NCBI RefSeq assembly: GCF_021976095.1
Contig: NW_025813481.1
Span: 5,456,222-5,520,221, forward strand
DNA from: Xenia sp. Carnegie-2017
Taxonomy: Eukaryota; Cnidaria; Anthozoa; Malacalcyonacea; Xeniidae
DNA length: 64,000 bases
Direction of reading: 5' to 3'
A model generated the notes under the pieces. It was not told the origin of the DNA, ran no database searches, and saw only the letters and a list, made by a program, of their open reading frames with translations. Position numbers and translations under genes: made by a program. This document shows, piece by piece, positions 10,601 to 21,984 of this stretch. Each line of letters starts with the position of its first letter. Position 1 is the first letter of the stretch.

Positions 10601-13192
10601 TGTACTTTAACATTAAATATAGCTACGTTGTCATACTGTACTCTAACATTAAATATAGCTACGTTGTCATACTGTACTTTAACATTAAATATAGCTACGT
10701 TGTCATACTGTACTTTAACATTAAATATAGCTACGTTGTCATACTGTACTCTAACATTAAATATAGCTACGTTGTCATACTGTACTCTAACATTAAATAT
10801 AGCTACGTTGTCATACTGTACTTTAACATTAAATATAGCTACGTTGTCATACTGTACTTTAACATTAAATATAGCTACGTTGTCATACTGTACTCTAACA
10901 TTAAATATAGCTACGTTGTCATACTGTACTCTAACATTAAATATAGCTACGTTGTCATACTGTACTTTAACATTAAATATAGCTACGTTGTCATACTGTA
11001 CTCTAACATTAAATATAGCTACGTTGTCATACTGTACTTTAACATTAAATATAGCTACGTTGTCATACTGTACTCTAACATAAATATAGCTACGTTGTCA
11101 TACTGTACTTTAACATTAAATATAGCTACGTTGTCATACTGTACTCTAACATTAAATATAGCTACGTTGTCATACTGTACTCTAACATTAAATATAGCTA
11201 CGTTGTCATACTGTACTCTAACATTAAATATAGCTACGTTGTCATACTGTACTTTAACATTAAATATAGCTACGTTGTCATACTGTACTCTAACATTAAA
11301 TATAGCTACGTTGTCATACTGTACTTTAACATTAAATATAGCTACGTTGTCATACTGTACTTTAACATTAAATATAGCTACGTTGTCATACTGTACTCTA
11401 ACATTAAATATAGCTACGTTGTCATACTGTACTTTAACATCAAATATAGCTACGTTGTCATACTGTACTTTAACATCAAATATAGCTACGTTGTCATACT
11501 GTACTTTAACATCAAATATAGCTACGTTGTCATACTGTACTCTAACATTAAATATAGCTACGTTGTCATACTGTACTTTAACATCAAATATAGCTACGTT
11601 GTCATACTGTACTTTAACATCAAATATAGCTACGTTGTCATACTGTACTTTAACATTAAATATAGCTACGTTGTCATACTGTACTCTAACATTAAATATA
11701 GCTACGTTGTCATACTGTACTTTAACATTAAATATAGCTACGTTGTCATACTGTACTTTAACATTAAATATAGCTACGTTGTCATACTGTACTTTAACAT
11801 TAAATATAGCTACGTTGTCATACTGTACTCTAACATTAAATATAGCTACGTTGTCATACTGTACTTTAACATTAAATATAGCTACGTTGTCATACTGTAC
11901 TTTAACATCGAGTAAAGTTACGTTGTCATACTGTACTCTAACATCAAATATAGCTACGTTGTCATACTGTACTCTAACATTAAATATAGCTACGTTGTCA
12001 TACTGTACTTTAACATTAAATATAGCTACGTTGTCATACTGTACTTTAACATTAAATATAGCTACGTTGTCATACTGTACTCTAACATTAAATATAGCTA
12101 CGTTGTCATACTGTACTTTAACATTAAATATAGCTACGTTGTCATACTGTACTTTAACATTAAATATAGCTACGTTGTCATACTGTACTTTAACATTAAA
12201 TATAGCTACGTTGTCATACTGTACTTTAACATTAAATATAGCTACGTTGTCATACTGTACTTTAACATGAAATATAGCTACGTTGTCATACTGTACTTTA
12301 ACATTAAATATAGCTACGTTGTCATACTGTACTTTAACATCAAATATAGCTACGTTGTCATACTGTACTCTAACATTAAATATAGCTACGTTGTCATACT
12401 GTACTTTAACATTAAATATAGCTACGTTGTCATACTGTACTTTAACATTAAATATAGCTACGTTGTCATACTGTACTCTAACATCAAATATAGCTACGTT
12501 GTCATACTGTACTCTAACATTAAATATAGCTACGTTGTCATACTGTACTCTAACATTAAATATAGCTACGTTGTCATACTGTACTTTAACATGAAATATA
12601 GCTACGTTGTCATACTGTACTTTAACATTAAATATAGCTACGTTGTCATACTGTACTCTAACATTAAATATAGCTACGTTGTCATACTGTACTTTAACAT
12701 TAAATATAGCTACGTTGTCATACTGTACTCTAACATTAAATATAGCTACGTTGTCATACTGTACTCTAACATTAAATATAGCTACATTTTCATACTATAC
12801 TAACATTAAATATAGCTACGTTGTCATACTGTACTCTAACATTAAATATAGCTACGTTGTCATACTTAACTCCAACATCAAATATAGCTACATTTTCATA
12901 CTATACTCTAACATGAAATATAGCTACGTTGTCATACTGTACTCTAACATCAAGGATGGTTACCCAGTCGTATTGTTTGTTCTTCAAGTGTATTTTGTCT
13001 TACCTCTACCTTGCTATTTAATCCGTTGTGTAACATCGAGTTGAATTTTCTTCAGGCAATTTGGACGAGTCTCGTCAACGAGCGCTTAAGTTGGTAGAAC
13101 TACTAAAGCAGTCAAAGGTTCTTTCCAAACAGAAATGTTATCAAACTGAAGAAAGTTCTACACTTTCACCTGAGAAGAAAGGAAAGAAGTAA
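7697..13192 (+). CDS. GATA-like zinc-finger protein with an extended finger loop, five exons
   Basis: Exons are 7697-7757, 7973-8206, 8683-8973, 9091-9219 and 13056-13192. All four introns interrupt after the first base of a codon, and the total is 852 bases, 283 residues. Residues 1-98 are acidic and low in structure. Then comes a basic stretch (RKSIRARRPRKM, SRYSKRAKTK) likely to be a nuclear localisation signal. The finger starts CDLCGSSHITD and closes with LCNACGLSFNRTKVRRPQAI, which strongly recalls the second half of a GATA finger (LCNACGLYYK...NRP). The spacing is CX2CX38CX2C rather than the usual 17-20 residues. An intron splits the finger at CNACG. The C-terminal part (DESRQRALKLVELLKQSK) is helical and charged. 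A role as a DNA-binding regulator is inferred from the finger only. Intron 4 (9220-13055) is expanded by a large minisatellite. Confidence 0.8.
9230..9478. mobile_element. Fold-back (hairpin) element in intron 4 of the GATA-like gene
   Basis: Two arms of about 100 bases face each other: 9230-9330 and 9337-9437. The left arm begins TTTGTAGATGTAGATTGTCC and the right arm ends with its reverse complement with a few changes. Inner arms contain GACAACCTTAGCG and its partner CGCTAAGGTTGTC. A tail with CTCCCGGGTTCAAACC follows. A second, longer copy lies at 56261-56690. The left end lies only about ten bases after the exon 4 donor site. It is a non-autonomous element; no coding capacity is visible. 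Confidence 0.75.
9698..12953. repeat. 36-bp minisatellite, about 90 copies, inside an intron
   Basis: The unit can be written TACTGTACTNTAACATTAAA followed by TATAGCTACGTTGTCA, 36 bases. Because 36 is a multiple of three and the unit lacks stops in two frames, long spurious open frames arise (for example 10072-12270); they are not genes, since the array lies between the exon 4 donor (9220) and the exon 5 acceptor (13055) and contains a one-base loss at about 11081. The main variant site is C or T in ACTCTAAC/ACTTTAAC; a second is ATTAAAT/ATCAAAT. The order of variants shows an 18-unit higher-order repeat, treated under findings. Confidence 0.95.
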
Positions 13193-13258
13193 TGTTCATA
13201 TTGATGTCCCTTGAACATGACCTTTTTTTGACAAAACTTGTCCTACTTTTAGAGGGCA
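13193..13258 (+). other. 3' untranslated region of the GATA-like gene
   Basis: This short stretch follows the TAA at 13190-13192 and precedes the G/T-rich array. No AATAAA signal is seen in it, so the transcript may end inside or after the array. Confidence 0.3.
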
Positions 13259-14412
13259 TTTTTAGAGACTTGGTGGTAGGCTGTTGAAGATTGGATGGTG
13301 AGATTTATTGGGTGGTGAGGTTGTTGGGGATTGGGTGGTGAGGTTGTTGGGGATTGGGTGGTGAGGTTGTTGTAGATTGGGTAGTGAGGTTGTTGGTGAT
13401 TGGGTGGTAGGTTGTTGGAGATTGGGTGTTAGGTTGTTTGTGATTGGGTGGTAAGTTTTTGGAGATTGGGTGGTAGGTTTTTGGAGATTGGGTGGTAGGT
13501 TGTTGGAGATTGGGTGTTAGGTTGTTTGTGATTGGGTGGTAGGTTGTTGGAGATTGTGTGGTAGGTTTTTGGAGATTGTGTGTTAGGTTGTTGGGAATTT
13601 GGTGGTAGGTTTTTGGAGATTGGGTGGTAGGTTGTTGGGGATTTGGTGGTAGGTTGTTGGAGATTGTGTGTTAGGTTGTTGGGGATTTGGTGATAGGTTG
13701 TTTGTGATTGGGTGGTAGGTTGTTGGAGATGTTAGGTTGTTAGGGATTGGGTGGTAGGTTGTTAGGATTAAGTTGTTTGTGATTGAGTGGCAGGTTGTTT
13801 GTGATGGGTGGCAGGTTATTAGGATTAGGTGGTAGGTTGTTAGGATTGGGTGGCAGGTTGTTAGGATTGGGTGGCAAGTTGTTTGTGATTGGGTGGTAGG
13901 TTGTTAGGGATTGGGTGGTAGGTTGGATGGTGGTAGGTTGTTAGGATCAGGTGGTAGGTTGTTTGTGATTAGGTTTGATGGGTGGTAGGTTGTTTGTGAT
14001 TGGGTGGTAGGTTGTTAGGGATTGGGTGGTAGGTTGTTAGGATTGGGTGGTAGGTTGTTAGGGATTGGGTGGTAAGTTGTTTGTGATTGGGTGGTAGGTT
14101 GTTAGGGATGGGTGGCAGGTTGTTAGGATTGGGTGGCAGGTTGTTAGGATCGGGTGGTAGGTTGTTTGTGATTGGGTGGTAGGTTGTTTGTGATTGGGTG
14201 GTAGGTTGTTTGTGATTGGGTGGTAGGTTGTTTGTGATTGGGTGGTAGGTTGTTGGTGATTGGGTGGTAGGTTTTTGGTGAGTGGGTGGTAGGTTGTTGG
14301 AGATTGGGTGTTAGGTTGTTAGGGATTGGGTGGTAGGTTGTTGGGGATTGGGTGTTAGGTTGTTGGAGATTGGGTGTTAGGTTGTTTGTGATTGGGTGGT
14401 GGATTGTTTGAG
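13259..14412. repeat. G/T-rich minisatellite between two genes
   Basis: Roughly fifty irregular copies of a unit of 20-23 bases such as GGTGGTAGGTTGTTGGAGAT. Unit length and sequence vary (GTTAGGATT, GTTTGTGATT). Frequent GG runs on the plus strand give it the composition of DNA that can form G-rich secondary structures, and the minus strand is C/A-rich. It has no reading frame of interest. Confidence 0.9.
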
Positions 14413-14583
14413 TGCGATATGCTGATATTTATATGAGAGAAATTTGCTGATGGCTAAAACTCATATTAAAGAAAGTGATGTTGAATCTATGTTATATATA
14501 CATTCAAATGTTCATATTTTTTCTTGTAAGAGTTGCTTTGTGCTCGTAGTTTGCATAAATACGTCATGTAATGATTCTTTTAG

Positions 14584-16179
14584 AGGGAAAGGCATTGGGC
14601 TTGGAAATGGCCAAAGAAAGTCAAAAGCCTTTGAAGATTTCATTTTAGAACAACGTGTTTATCTCCGGGAAGAACTAAAATTATGTGAACAAGCCACTCA
14701 AAGGGTTCTTTGCTATTCCAATAATTTCTTACATAAGAGATTAAAAACTGACCCATCGGTAAGTGTCTAGATAAGGTTTTTAATTGGTGGGGAGATGTTA
14801 AAGGTGGTGTTTTAAAGGGCTAGAGGGGTGTGTTTTGCAATGTAATTTTATCATGTGTATTTTTAAGAAACCATTGCGTGTACAAAGGCAGAAAGGTCAA
14901 GCAGCTCTTGGAAAGTTGAAGTCAATTGAAGAACTTCAGAACGAGACATGTTGCGTGGATAAATGTGTTAATGTAAGTCATTTTCATAATGCATTGGCAT
15001 TAGCTTCTCCTGATTTTTTAATCGTGCTCTACGTAAGCTGGCTTGCCTCACTGTATGATATGTCTGTATGCATATGAACAGCTAAATATTTTGTTGCGTT
15101 TAGATTGCTAGCACTCATAGCAAATTACTACAACAATGGCGCGAACGGTCATCAAAAGGACAAGCTGAAGCTCGCCGAGTTTTAGCCGAAATGTTGACAC
15201 CGTCTGGGGGTGCACGATCTAACTGTTATAGATTCATATCTTGGGTGACTGGTTGCAGCCATAGTACTATCGGTCGTGTCAACGAACAGATGAAGAAAAC
15301 AGGCGAGCTATGACTTAGATAAAATTTGTCTCAAAGCAAACAATAAACTATCTTTTGGAGGTCAGTTATGTCTTTTTAACTTCTTGTTGTTATATCTATT
15401 CAGGAGGAGACCGTGAGCCGCCTGCGCATGGGCTGATCACGTGGTGGAAGGAACACCCAAAACCAAAGAAAACGAAGGCAAAGCCAGCTTTGCAAAATAC
15501 ATCGCATACTGTTCAGATTCAAAACTTTACTAATTCTCAAATCCAAGCGTTGCACCAGCTGGGTATTTTACCCACAACAATGTTGTCAGGACATAATCCT
15601 CAGCATGTTTTAACCATCAATACACCTCTTGGAGCAAATGGACCTGCAACAACTCAGGCACAAACCTCAAATAGAACACTGGTGCTTACTCCTACACAAC
15701 ATACACAGCTACAAATTCAGCAATTGCAACAACAGCAGCAACAATTACAACTTCAGACATTGCAACTTCAGCAACAACTACAACAGCAGTTGCAGCAAGA
15801 ACAGCAACATCTTTCAAGTAATCCTAATGATCAAAACCAGACGATTATTCAAATTCCAAGTCAAGTCGTATCAACACCCGAAGGATCTTGTCTAACAATA
15901 GCACAATCTCACGAATTTCCTGCTGGATCTTTCACCTCTACCCTGAATCCCACCTCCCAAACTCAAGGTATTATGAACAGTAATCCAAGCAGTAATTCAC
16001 AGACAACAGCCATTAGTACGGAAACATTTTTGACATCTGATACAATACAAATCCTCAGTTCAGGACAAATGCAGTCAGTATTACCACATGTTGTAACATT
16101 ACAATGTTCTAATGAGGCAAATACAACACAAGCTTTACCTGTATCGCTTATACATACTCAAACTAACTTATCAATGTAA
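14584..16179 (+). CDS. Glutamine-rich putative nuclear protein, four traced exons (5' end not found)
   Basis: Traced exons are 14584-14758, 14868-14972, 15104-15302 and 15404-16179. The N-terminal portion (KAFEDFILEQRVYLREELKL, KKPLRVQRQKGQAALGKLKS) is helical and basic. The third exon includes SNCYRFISWVTGCSHSTIGR, which could be a small DNA-binding helix-turn-helix-like piece, though I do not recognise a family. The fourth exon begins GGDREPPAHGLITWWKEHPK and then a basic KPKKTKAK, followed by about 230 residues rich in glutamine, serine and threonine with a long polyglutamine core near 15715-15810. That layout fits a transcriptional co-regulator, by inference only. Exon 3 joins exon 4 best through a GC donor at 15303. 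Without that splice the frame ends KTGEL and stop. The first exon may lie in or before the G/T-rich array; a candidate ATG at 14450 is unconvincing. Confidence 0.65.
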
Positions 16180-16440
16180 ATAGTGAAAACTTTTGAATGC
16201 GAAAGATGATTACTGTAATGTCTTAAAGCCTTAATTAAAAATAGTCATCAAAAAAACTTTTCAAACATTTGTCTTCTATGAACTTTCTTAACATTTCGAG
16301 ATGACGTGGAACGGCAAAGTGTTTATTTCTTTGTAATTGATTACATCAATTTTTTGTCAATCAAATTCAAGAAAAATGTTGAAGAAACAAGTCAAGACAA
16401 CATTTAAAATCAACGTTATTTAAGAATTGGTCGAAGGAAG
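16180..16440 (+). other. 3' untranslated region of the glutamine-rich gene
   Basis: AT-rich sequence after the stop at 16177-16179, with TTAATTAAAAATAG and similar A/T runs that could serve as weak polyadenylation signals. No open frame of note. Confidence 0.35.
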
Positions 16441-16499
16441 GAATAGAATTTGTGTTTTGTTACGAGCAAGGTTATGGCGGTGAGGAATCCAGTCAAAAA

Positions 16500-17113
16500 A
16501 TTGTGTCGTTTTTCACACACTTTTATGCGTGAAAATGCATAAACTATACAGTCTTTGGCATAAAGATGTGCGAAAATATTTAGACTATAGTCTTTGGCCT
16601 GAAAATGTGTGAAAATGTATGCAACATTTTCAAGCCAAAGACTATAGTTTTGAATTTTCACATATTTTCATAACAAAGACTATACATTTTTACACACTTT
16701 CACGCCAAAGACTATAGTCTTTGCATTTTTACACACTTTCATATCAAAGACTATAGTCTTTGCATTTTTACACACTTTCATATCAAAGACTATAGTCTTT
16801 GCATTTTTACACACTTTTAAGCAAAAGACTATAGTCTTTGCATTTTTACACACTTTTTACGAAAAGACTATAGTCTTTGCATTTTTACACACTTTCATAT
16901 CAAAGACTATAGTCTTTGCATTTTTACACACTTTTAAGCAAAGACTATATCTTTATTTTTTACATCTCTTTACAAAAAGACTATAGTCTTTGCATTTTAT
17001 TTTACACTTTTTTGCAAAAGACTATAGTCTTGTTTTACACACTTTACGCAAAAGACTATAGTCTTTGATTTTACATCTTTTTTTCAAAAAAAGACTATAG
17101 TCTTTTATTTTAT
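16500..17113. repeat. 39-bp palindrome-containing minisatellite running into an assembly gap
   Basis: The unit is about 39 bases: ACACTTTCATATCAAAGACT, then ATAGTCTTTGCATTTTTAC. Its core CAAAGACTATAGTCTTTG is a perfect 18-base palindrome, so every unit can form a hairpin. About fifteen units are present; those at the left end are diverged and those near the gap are compressed. The same family occurs in opposite orientation at 34453-34600. Confidence 0.92.
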
Positions 17114-17613
17114 NNNNNNNNNNNNNNNNNNNNNNNNNNNNNNNNNNNNNNNNNNNNNNNNNNNNNNNNNNNNNNNNNNNNNNNNNNNNNNNNNNNNNNN
17201 NNNNNNNNNNNNNNNNNNNNNNNNNNNNNNNNNNNNNNNNNNNNNNNNNNNNNNNNNNNNNNNNNNNNNNNNNNNNNNNNNNNNNNNNNNNNNNNNNNNN
17301 NNNNNNNNNNNNNNNNNNNNNNNNNNNNNNNNNNNNNNNNNNNNNNNNNNNNNNNNNNNNNNNNNNNNNNNNNNNNNNNNNNNNNNNNNNNNNNNNNNNN
17401 NNNNNNNNNNNNNNNNNNNNNNNNNNNNNNNNNNNNNNNNNNNNNNNNNNNNNNNNNNNNNNNNNNNNNNNNNNNNNNNNNNNNNNNNNNNNNNNNNNNN
17501 NNNNNNNNNNNNNNNNNNNNNNNNNNNNNNNNNNNNNNNNNNNNNNNNNNNNNNNNNNNNNNNNNNNNNNNNNNNNNNNNNNNNNNNNNNNNNNNNNNNN
17601 NNNNNNNNNNNNN
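17114..17613. other. Assembly gap (500 N)
   Basis: Exactly 500 unknown bases, the same as the second gap, so the length is probably a placeholder. It joins two different arrays, and the true content and distance are unknown. Confidence 0.98.
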
Positions 17614-17886
17614 GGTCATGGGTCGAGTCATTGATCCAGAGTCATTAGTCGGGGTCATGGGTCCGGTGTCATTGGTCAGTGTCATGGGTCAGGATCATGG
17701 GTCTGGGGTCATTAGTCCTGTGTCATGGATCCGGGGTCATTACTCTGGGGTCATTGGTCGGAGTCATGGGTCTGGGGTCATTGGTCCGGTGTCATGGGTC
17801 TGGTCTCATAGGTCATGGGTCCCAGGTCATGAGTCTGGGGTCTGTGGTCATGGGTCGGGGTCATGAGTCAGGGTCTGGCTTTCTAG
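17614..17886. repeat. GGTCATGGGTC-type minisatellite at the right edge of the gap
   Basis: About 20 copies of an 11-13 base unit alternating GGTCATGGGTC, GGGTCATTGGTC and GGTCATTAGTC. GC-rich relative to the window. It starts directly at the N run, so its left end is not seen. Confidence 0.9.
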
Positions 17887-18247
17887 GGTCGGGCACTTTT
17901 CACATAGCCATCTTACTGCAGTGTAATATGGCATGTCTCAGTAGGAAGTTGGGACAAAATTGGCGTAAGCTACTCTTGCTAGTTGGTATTCGGCATGCGA
18001 ACTTTCTGCACAAAGTTTATTTTGTTTAATATTATTATTTTTTCTTACGTATCTCTGTGGGCCAGATTGAGAGGCCAAACAGGCAGCATCTGGCATGCAG
18101 GCCGCAGTTTGGAGACCCCTGGCATAGAAGAAAGTGATCCGTTTTCAAACAAAACTGTGAATTTGTTAATTTCTGGAAAGTATTGGTGGTTTTTATATGC
18201 GCCATGGTGATGGACTCCTTACAAAATAGTATCATTGGATTCCCTTT
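17887..18247. other. Spacer between two arrays
   Basis: Single-copy-looking sequence. A stretch near 18058-18125 (CCAGATTGAGAGGCCAAACA and onward) is GC-richer and could be an old repeat. No exon is supported. Confidence 0.35.
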
Positions 18248-19553
18248 GCTAGGTGAGTCTTATAAAAATAAGGGTGAGTCTTCTAAAAGGAAGCGTGAGT
18301 CTTCTAAAAGTAAGAGTGAGTCATCTAAAAGTAAGGGTGTGCCATCTAAAAATAAGGGTGAGTCTTCTAAAATAAGGGTGAGTCTTCTAAAGGAAGCGTG
18401 AGTAATCTAAAAGTAAGGGTGAGTGTTCTAAAAGTAAGGGTGTGTCTTTTAAAAGTAAGGTGAGTCATCTAAAAGTAGGGTTTGTCATCTAAAAGTAAGG
18501 GGGTGTTTTTAATAGTAAGGGTGTCTCTTCTAAAAGTAAGGGTGAGTAATCTAAAAGTAAGGGTGTGTCTTCTAAAATTAAGGGTGAGTCATCTAAAAGT
18601 AAGGGTGAGTCATCTAAAAGTGAGGGTGTGTCATCTAAAAGTAAGGGTGAGTCATCTAAAAGTGAGGGTGTATCTTCTAAAAGTAAGGGTGTGTCTTCTA
18701 AAAGTAAGGTTTAGTCATCTAACAGTAAGGGTGAGTGATGTAAGAGTAAAGGTGTGTTTTCTAAAATTAATGGTGAGTCATCTAAAGGTAAGGGTGAGTT
18801 ATTTAAAAGCAAGGGTGGGTCTTCTAAAACTAAAGGTGTGTCAATTAATAACGGTGTGTCTTCTAAAAGTAAGGTGAGTCATCTAAAAGTAAGGGCATGT
18901 CATCTAAAAGTAAGGGTGAGTCATCTAAAAGTGAGGTGTGTCTTCTAAAAGTAGGGTGTGTCTTCTAAAAGTAAGGTTTAGTCATCTAACAGTAGGGTGA
19001 GTGATGTAAGAGTAAAGGTGTGTTTCTAAAATTAATGGTGAGTCATCTAAAGGTAAGGGTGAGTTATTTAAAAGCAAGGTGGTCTTCTAAAAAAGGTGTG
19101 TCAATTAATAACGGTGTGTCTTCTAAAAGTAGGGTGAGTCATCTAAAAGTAAGGGCATGTCATCTAAAAGTAAGGGTGAGTCATCTAAAAGTAAGGGTGT
19201 GTCATCTAAAAGGAAGGGTGAGTCATCTAAAAGTGAGGGTGAGTCTTCTAAAAGTAAGGGTGAGTCATCTAAAAGTAAGGGTGAGTCATCTAAAAGTAAG
19301 GGTGAGTCATCTAAAAGTAAGGGTGAGTCATATAAAAGTAAGGGTGAGTCATCTAAAAGTGAGGGCGTGTCATCTAAAAGTAAGGGTGAGTCATCTAAAA
19401 GTAAGGGTGAGTCATCTAAAAGTAAGGGTGAGTCATATAAAAGTAAGGGTGAGTCTTCTAAAACTAAAGGTGAGTGTTGTAAAAGTAAGGGTGAGTGTTG
19501 TAAAAGGAAGCGTGAGTGGTGTAAAAGTAAGGGGGAGTGCTTTACAACTTAAG
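18248..19553. repeat. 21-bp minisatellite, first array
   Basis: About sixty copies of GTCATCTAAAAGTAAGGGTG plus A. The length of 21 bases and absence of stops produce long apparent open frames reading SSKSKGE or LLKVRVS; none has a gene-like start, domain or splice structure. A block with ATTAATGGTGAGTCATCTAA and TCAATTAATAACGGTG recurs at 18762-18860 and 19020-19125, showing a larger repeat within the array. It lies immediately left of segment A. Confidence 0.95.
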
Positions 19554-21789
19554 GTGAGTAGATGTAGATGAGTAAATGTATAGTTAAATACATACCCAAA
19601 CAATAATATACATAGTGCCACACCGCTGACCTGATGTAACTGTACCACCATCTTCCCCATTAAACTTTAATGTCAAAACTCTGTCTGTTCTTCTTTTGTA
19701 ATTTGTTGAACTTTAGGATGGCTGTGATTCAAATTACATTTAAAATTCTTGTGATTCAAAGATGATTGAATATAAATTTTTAATGGCTTGACATTCCTCA
19801 TCCTCATCTAATTGATTTATAAACAACAATCAATATTATTATGTTAACCATGAAAAGATAAAGCAATAGATAGTAATTAAAAAATTTTTTAAAAAATGAA
19901 AATGAAGTTTTGTATTGTTGTTGCTTTTTTGGATTGTTCATTCTGAAACAACAACCCACCAATTTTACCATAAACATGTTTCGACTTGTTTAAGTCATCA
20001 TCTTTTAGTATGCGAATGAAGTAAATTGTTTACAATGTCAATCAAATTTATAATATAGGAGGATACATTGTATATGATACATATTAGTTAATAAAAGTAT
20101 ACTAAAATTTACACATTTCATTCTTAATTTTCATAATGAAGATGAATGACTTTAATGTAAGTAAAACAGCAATGTTTATGGGAAAAAATTTTTTGTTTAT
20201 TTTAAATCCTTCTTAAGCAGTTTCTCAGAGAATCATAAACATAAACTTCTGAGATAAAACATACATTGAGATAAAACATTGTTGTCTTTACAACAAAAAC
20301 CAATCACCTTTTGGTATAAATATAACAAAATAACACCACACATCTGCTTTTTTCTGTCAGCTGGATGGAACAAACAAAGAATTGTTCTGTTTAACAACAA
20401 CCTTGAGTGTCCTCTCTTGACGTAGCCGTTCGGAGTTCTCATATCGACGACGCGACGACGAATTCAGCATAAAAATAGCTCTTGTCATTCTTTTTCATAC
20501 TTAAAAAAAGCATTATTCCGCGATCAGCAATGTGCCCTCACACTTGGCGACTTATAAAATGTAACGAATTTTCCTTACTATCTATCGTCGACGTAATTTG
20601 CGGTCAAACGAACATTGACAAAGATCTCATTTTACTTTGGGATATCAATTTGATTCTCTGTCGTGTGATAAAACGACAAAAAATGTTAAAAACTTCAATA
20701 GATCACACAAAGGTGATCACATTCATTTGCCCGCCATTCCGTTGTATAAAACAGAGTTGCAGGCTCATCATGCTTTCAAAATGTTTTCCTCCCCTCCTGA
20801 TTTCAATCAACGAGTAGCATTTCAATATTGTGCTTCTTTCTTATAAAAAATCTGGCAAGTAGGTAGGGTTTCCACACTCTTTGTTGGTAAGAAAGATTCC
20901 CATTGGAAACATTTTAAGAGAAATGTAAAAAATTGTATATATCTCATAAAGTTCAACAAATGAAATGAATAAATTAAATGTGAAGTCATTCCCAATTATG
21001 AAATATGTTCATTGAAACTTTCAATTTCAAAAGTGATCATGTACTATTCAGCTATTTAAACTCTTTGAGCAAGAAATCTTTTTGAAACATAAAGGAACAT
21101 TTTACACCTTTTCTGTCAGGTGGAAACAAAGCAAACAACTGAAAAAGAAATAATGTGAAACATGGCGTTACCTTTTGTCCTCTCGTCGTAGTCATTTTAA
21201 ATCATGAAGTTCACTTCTGCTTATATATCTGCTGCACACTTATTTATCCGTCCTCACACTTCACGACAGAAGTAATATTGCGAATTTTTCATAACATCAA
21301 CGCAATTCAGCATCAAATTAAACCCACCGAGCCATTATTAAATGTTCTCACACAACAAGATGGCCGTCATCTATTCAGATGACTTCCACATCATTCCCTT
21401 CCCCCCGACTTACCAAGTTCGTTAATGCTTCAAACCCCTTCCTTGCTTGCCGCTTTCACTGTACTGCCTTCGCCGTCCCCCCTAACTTACTGCTTTCCCT
21501 GTACTTTCTTCGGCCCCCCCTGACTTACTTAATACTGCAGATTATATTACAGGTCACGATATTCATCAAATTATACAAATTATTCAGTAAATCATTTAAA
21601 TTATTCATATTACTCAATTCTTATTCCGGTGTTTATCTACAGTCTATCAATTCATTATGATCATTACAGGAGTATAATAATTACTTTAAACTATTGACAA
21701 AAAGACAATTTACAATATTATTTTATTGCATTTATCTATCAAAATTGTGTGGGGCAATTTTGACAGACAAAGCATTTAACTTAAACTTC

Positions 21790-21836
21790 ATCTAAATAAA
21801 GTAGGAAGGAAGGGGAACTTCCAACTTTATTTAGAT
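21790..21836. other. Strong short hairpin, conserved in all three segment copies
   Basis: ATCTAAATAAAGT at 21790-21802 pairs exactly with ACTTTATTTAGAT at 21824-21836, and GGAAG inside pairs with CTTCC, leaving a loop of about 9 bases. The same hairpin is at 59724-59768 (both outer arms intact) and 48279-48328 (one arm changed). It could be part of a small mobile element or a structured RNA. Confidence 0.6.
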
Positions 21837-21949
21837 TGACAATTATACTTATAGTGGAGCCAAACTATATCTATTACCACGAGCAATATTCACTGAACAT
21901 CATTCTGGGCTGGTTTTCCTTGAACAATTTACCATTAACAGCATTATTA

Positions 21950-21984
21950 TCATCGTTTCACTTCAATTTCACTTGTATCGGCAT
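21950..21984 (-). CDS. Candidate terminal exon (DADTSEIEVKR-stop)
   Basis: On the minus strand a good acceptor (CATTCTATTTTCAG) is followed by a short open stretch coding ADADTSEIEVKR or similar and a TGA. Copies in B (about 48390-48430) and C (59889-59923) keep acceptor, frame and stop. With the WTLAANG exon upstream it may form the end of a small gene. Function unknown. Confidence 0.35.

Noticed and set aside
10072-12270. Open frame of 732 codons reading YVVILYSNIKYS and TLNIATLSYC repeats
   Set aside because: It arises from a 36-base intronic minisatellite, starts inside a repeat unit, changes frame after a one-base loss at 11081, and lies between a valid donor and acceptor of the GATA-like gene.
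9698-12953. CRISPR-like regular repeat
   Set aside because: There are no unique spacers; units are directly adjacent, and the DNA is animal.
17110-17685. Open frame spanning the N run
   Set aside because: Its residues are almost all unknown; it exists only because N codons are not read as stops.
20482-20817. 111-codon open frame in segment A
   Set aside because: The equivalent in segment B is broken by deletions, and no domain is visible.
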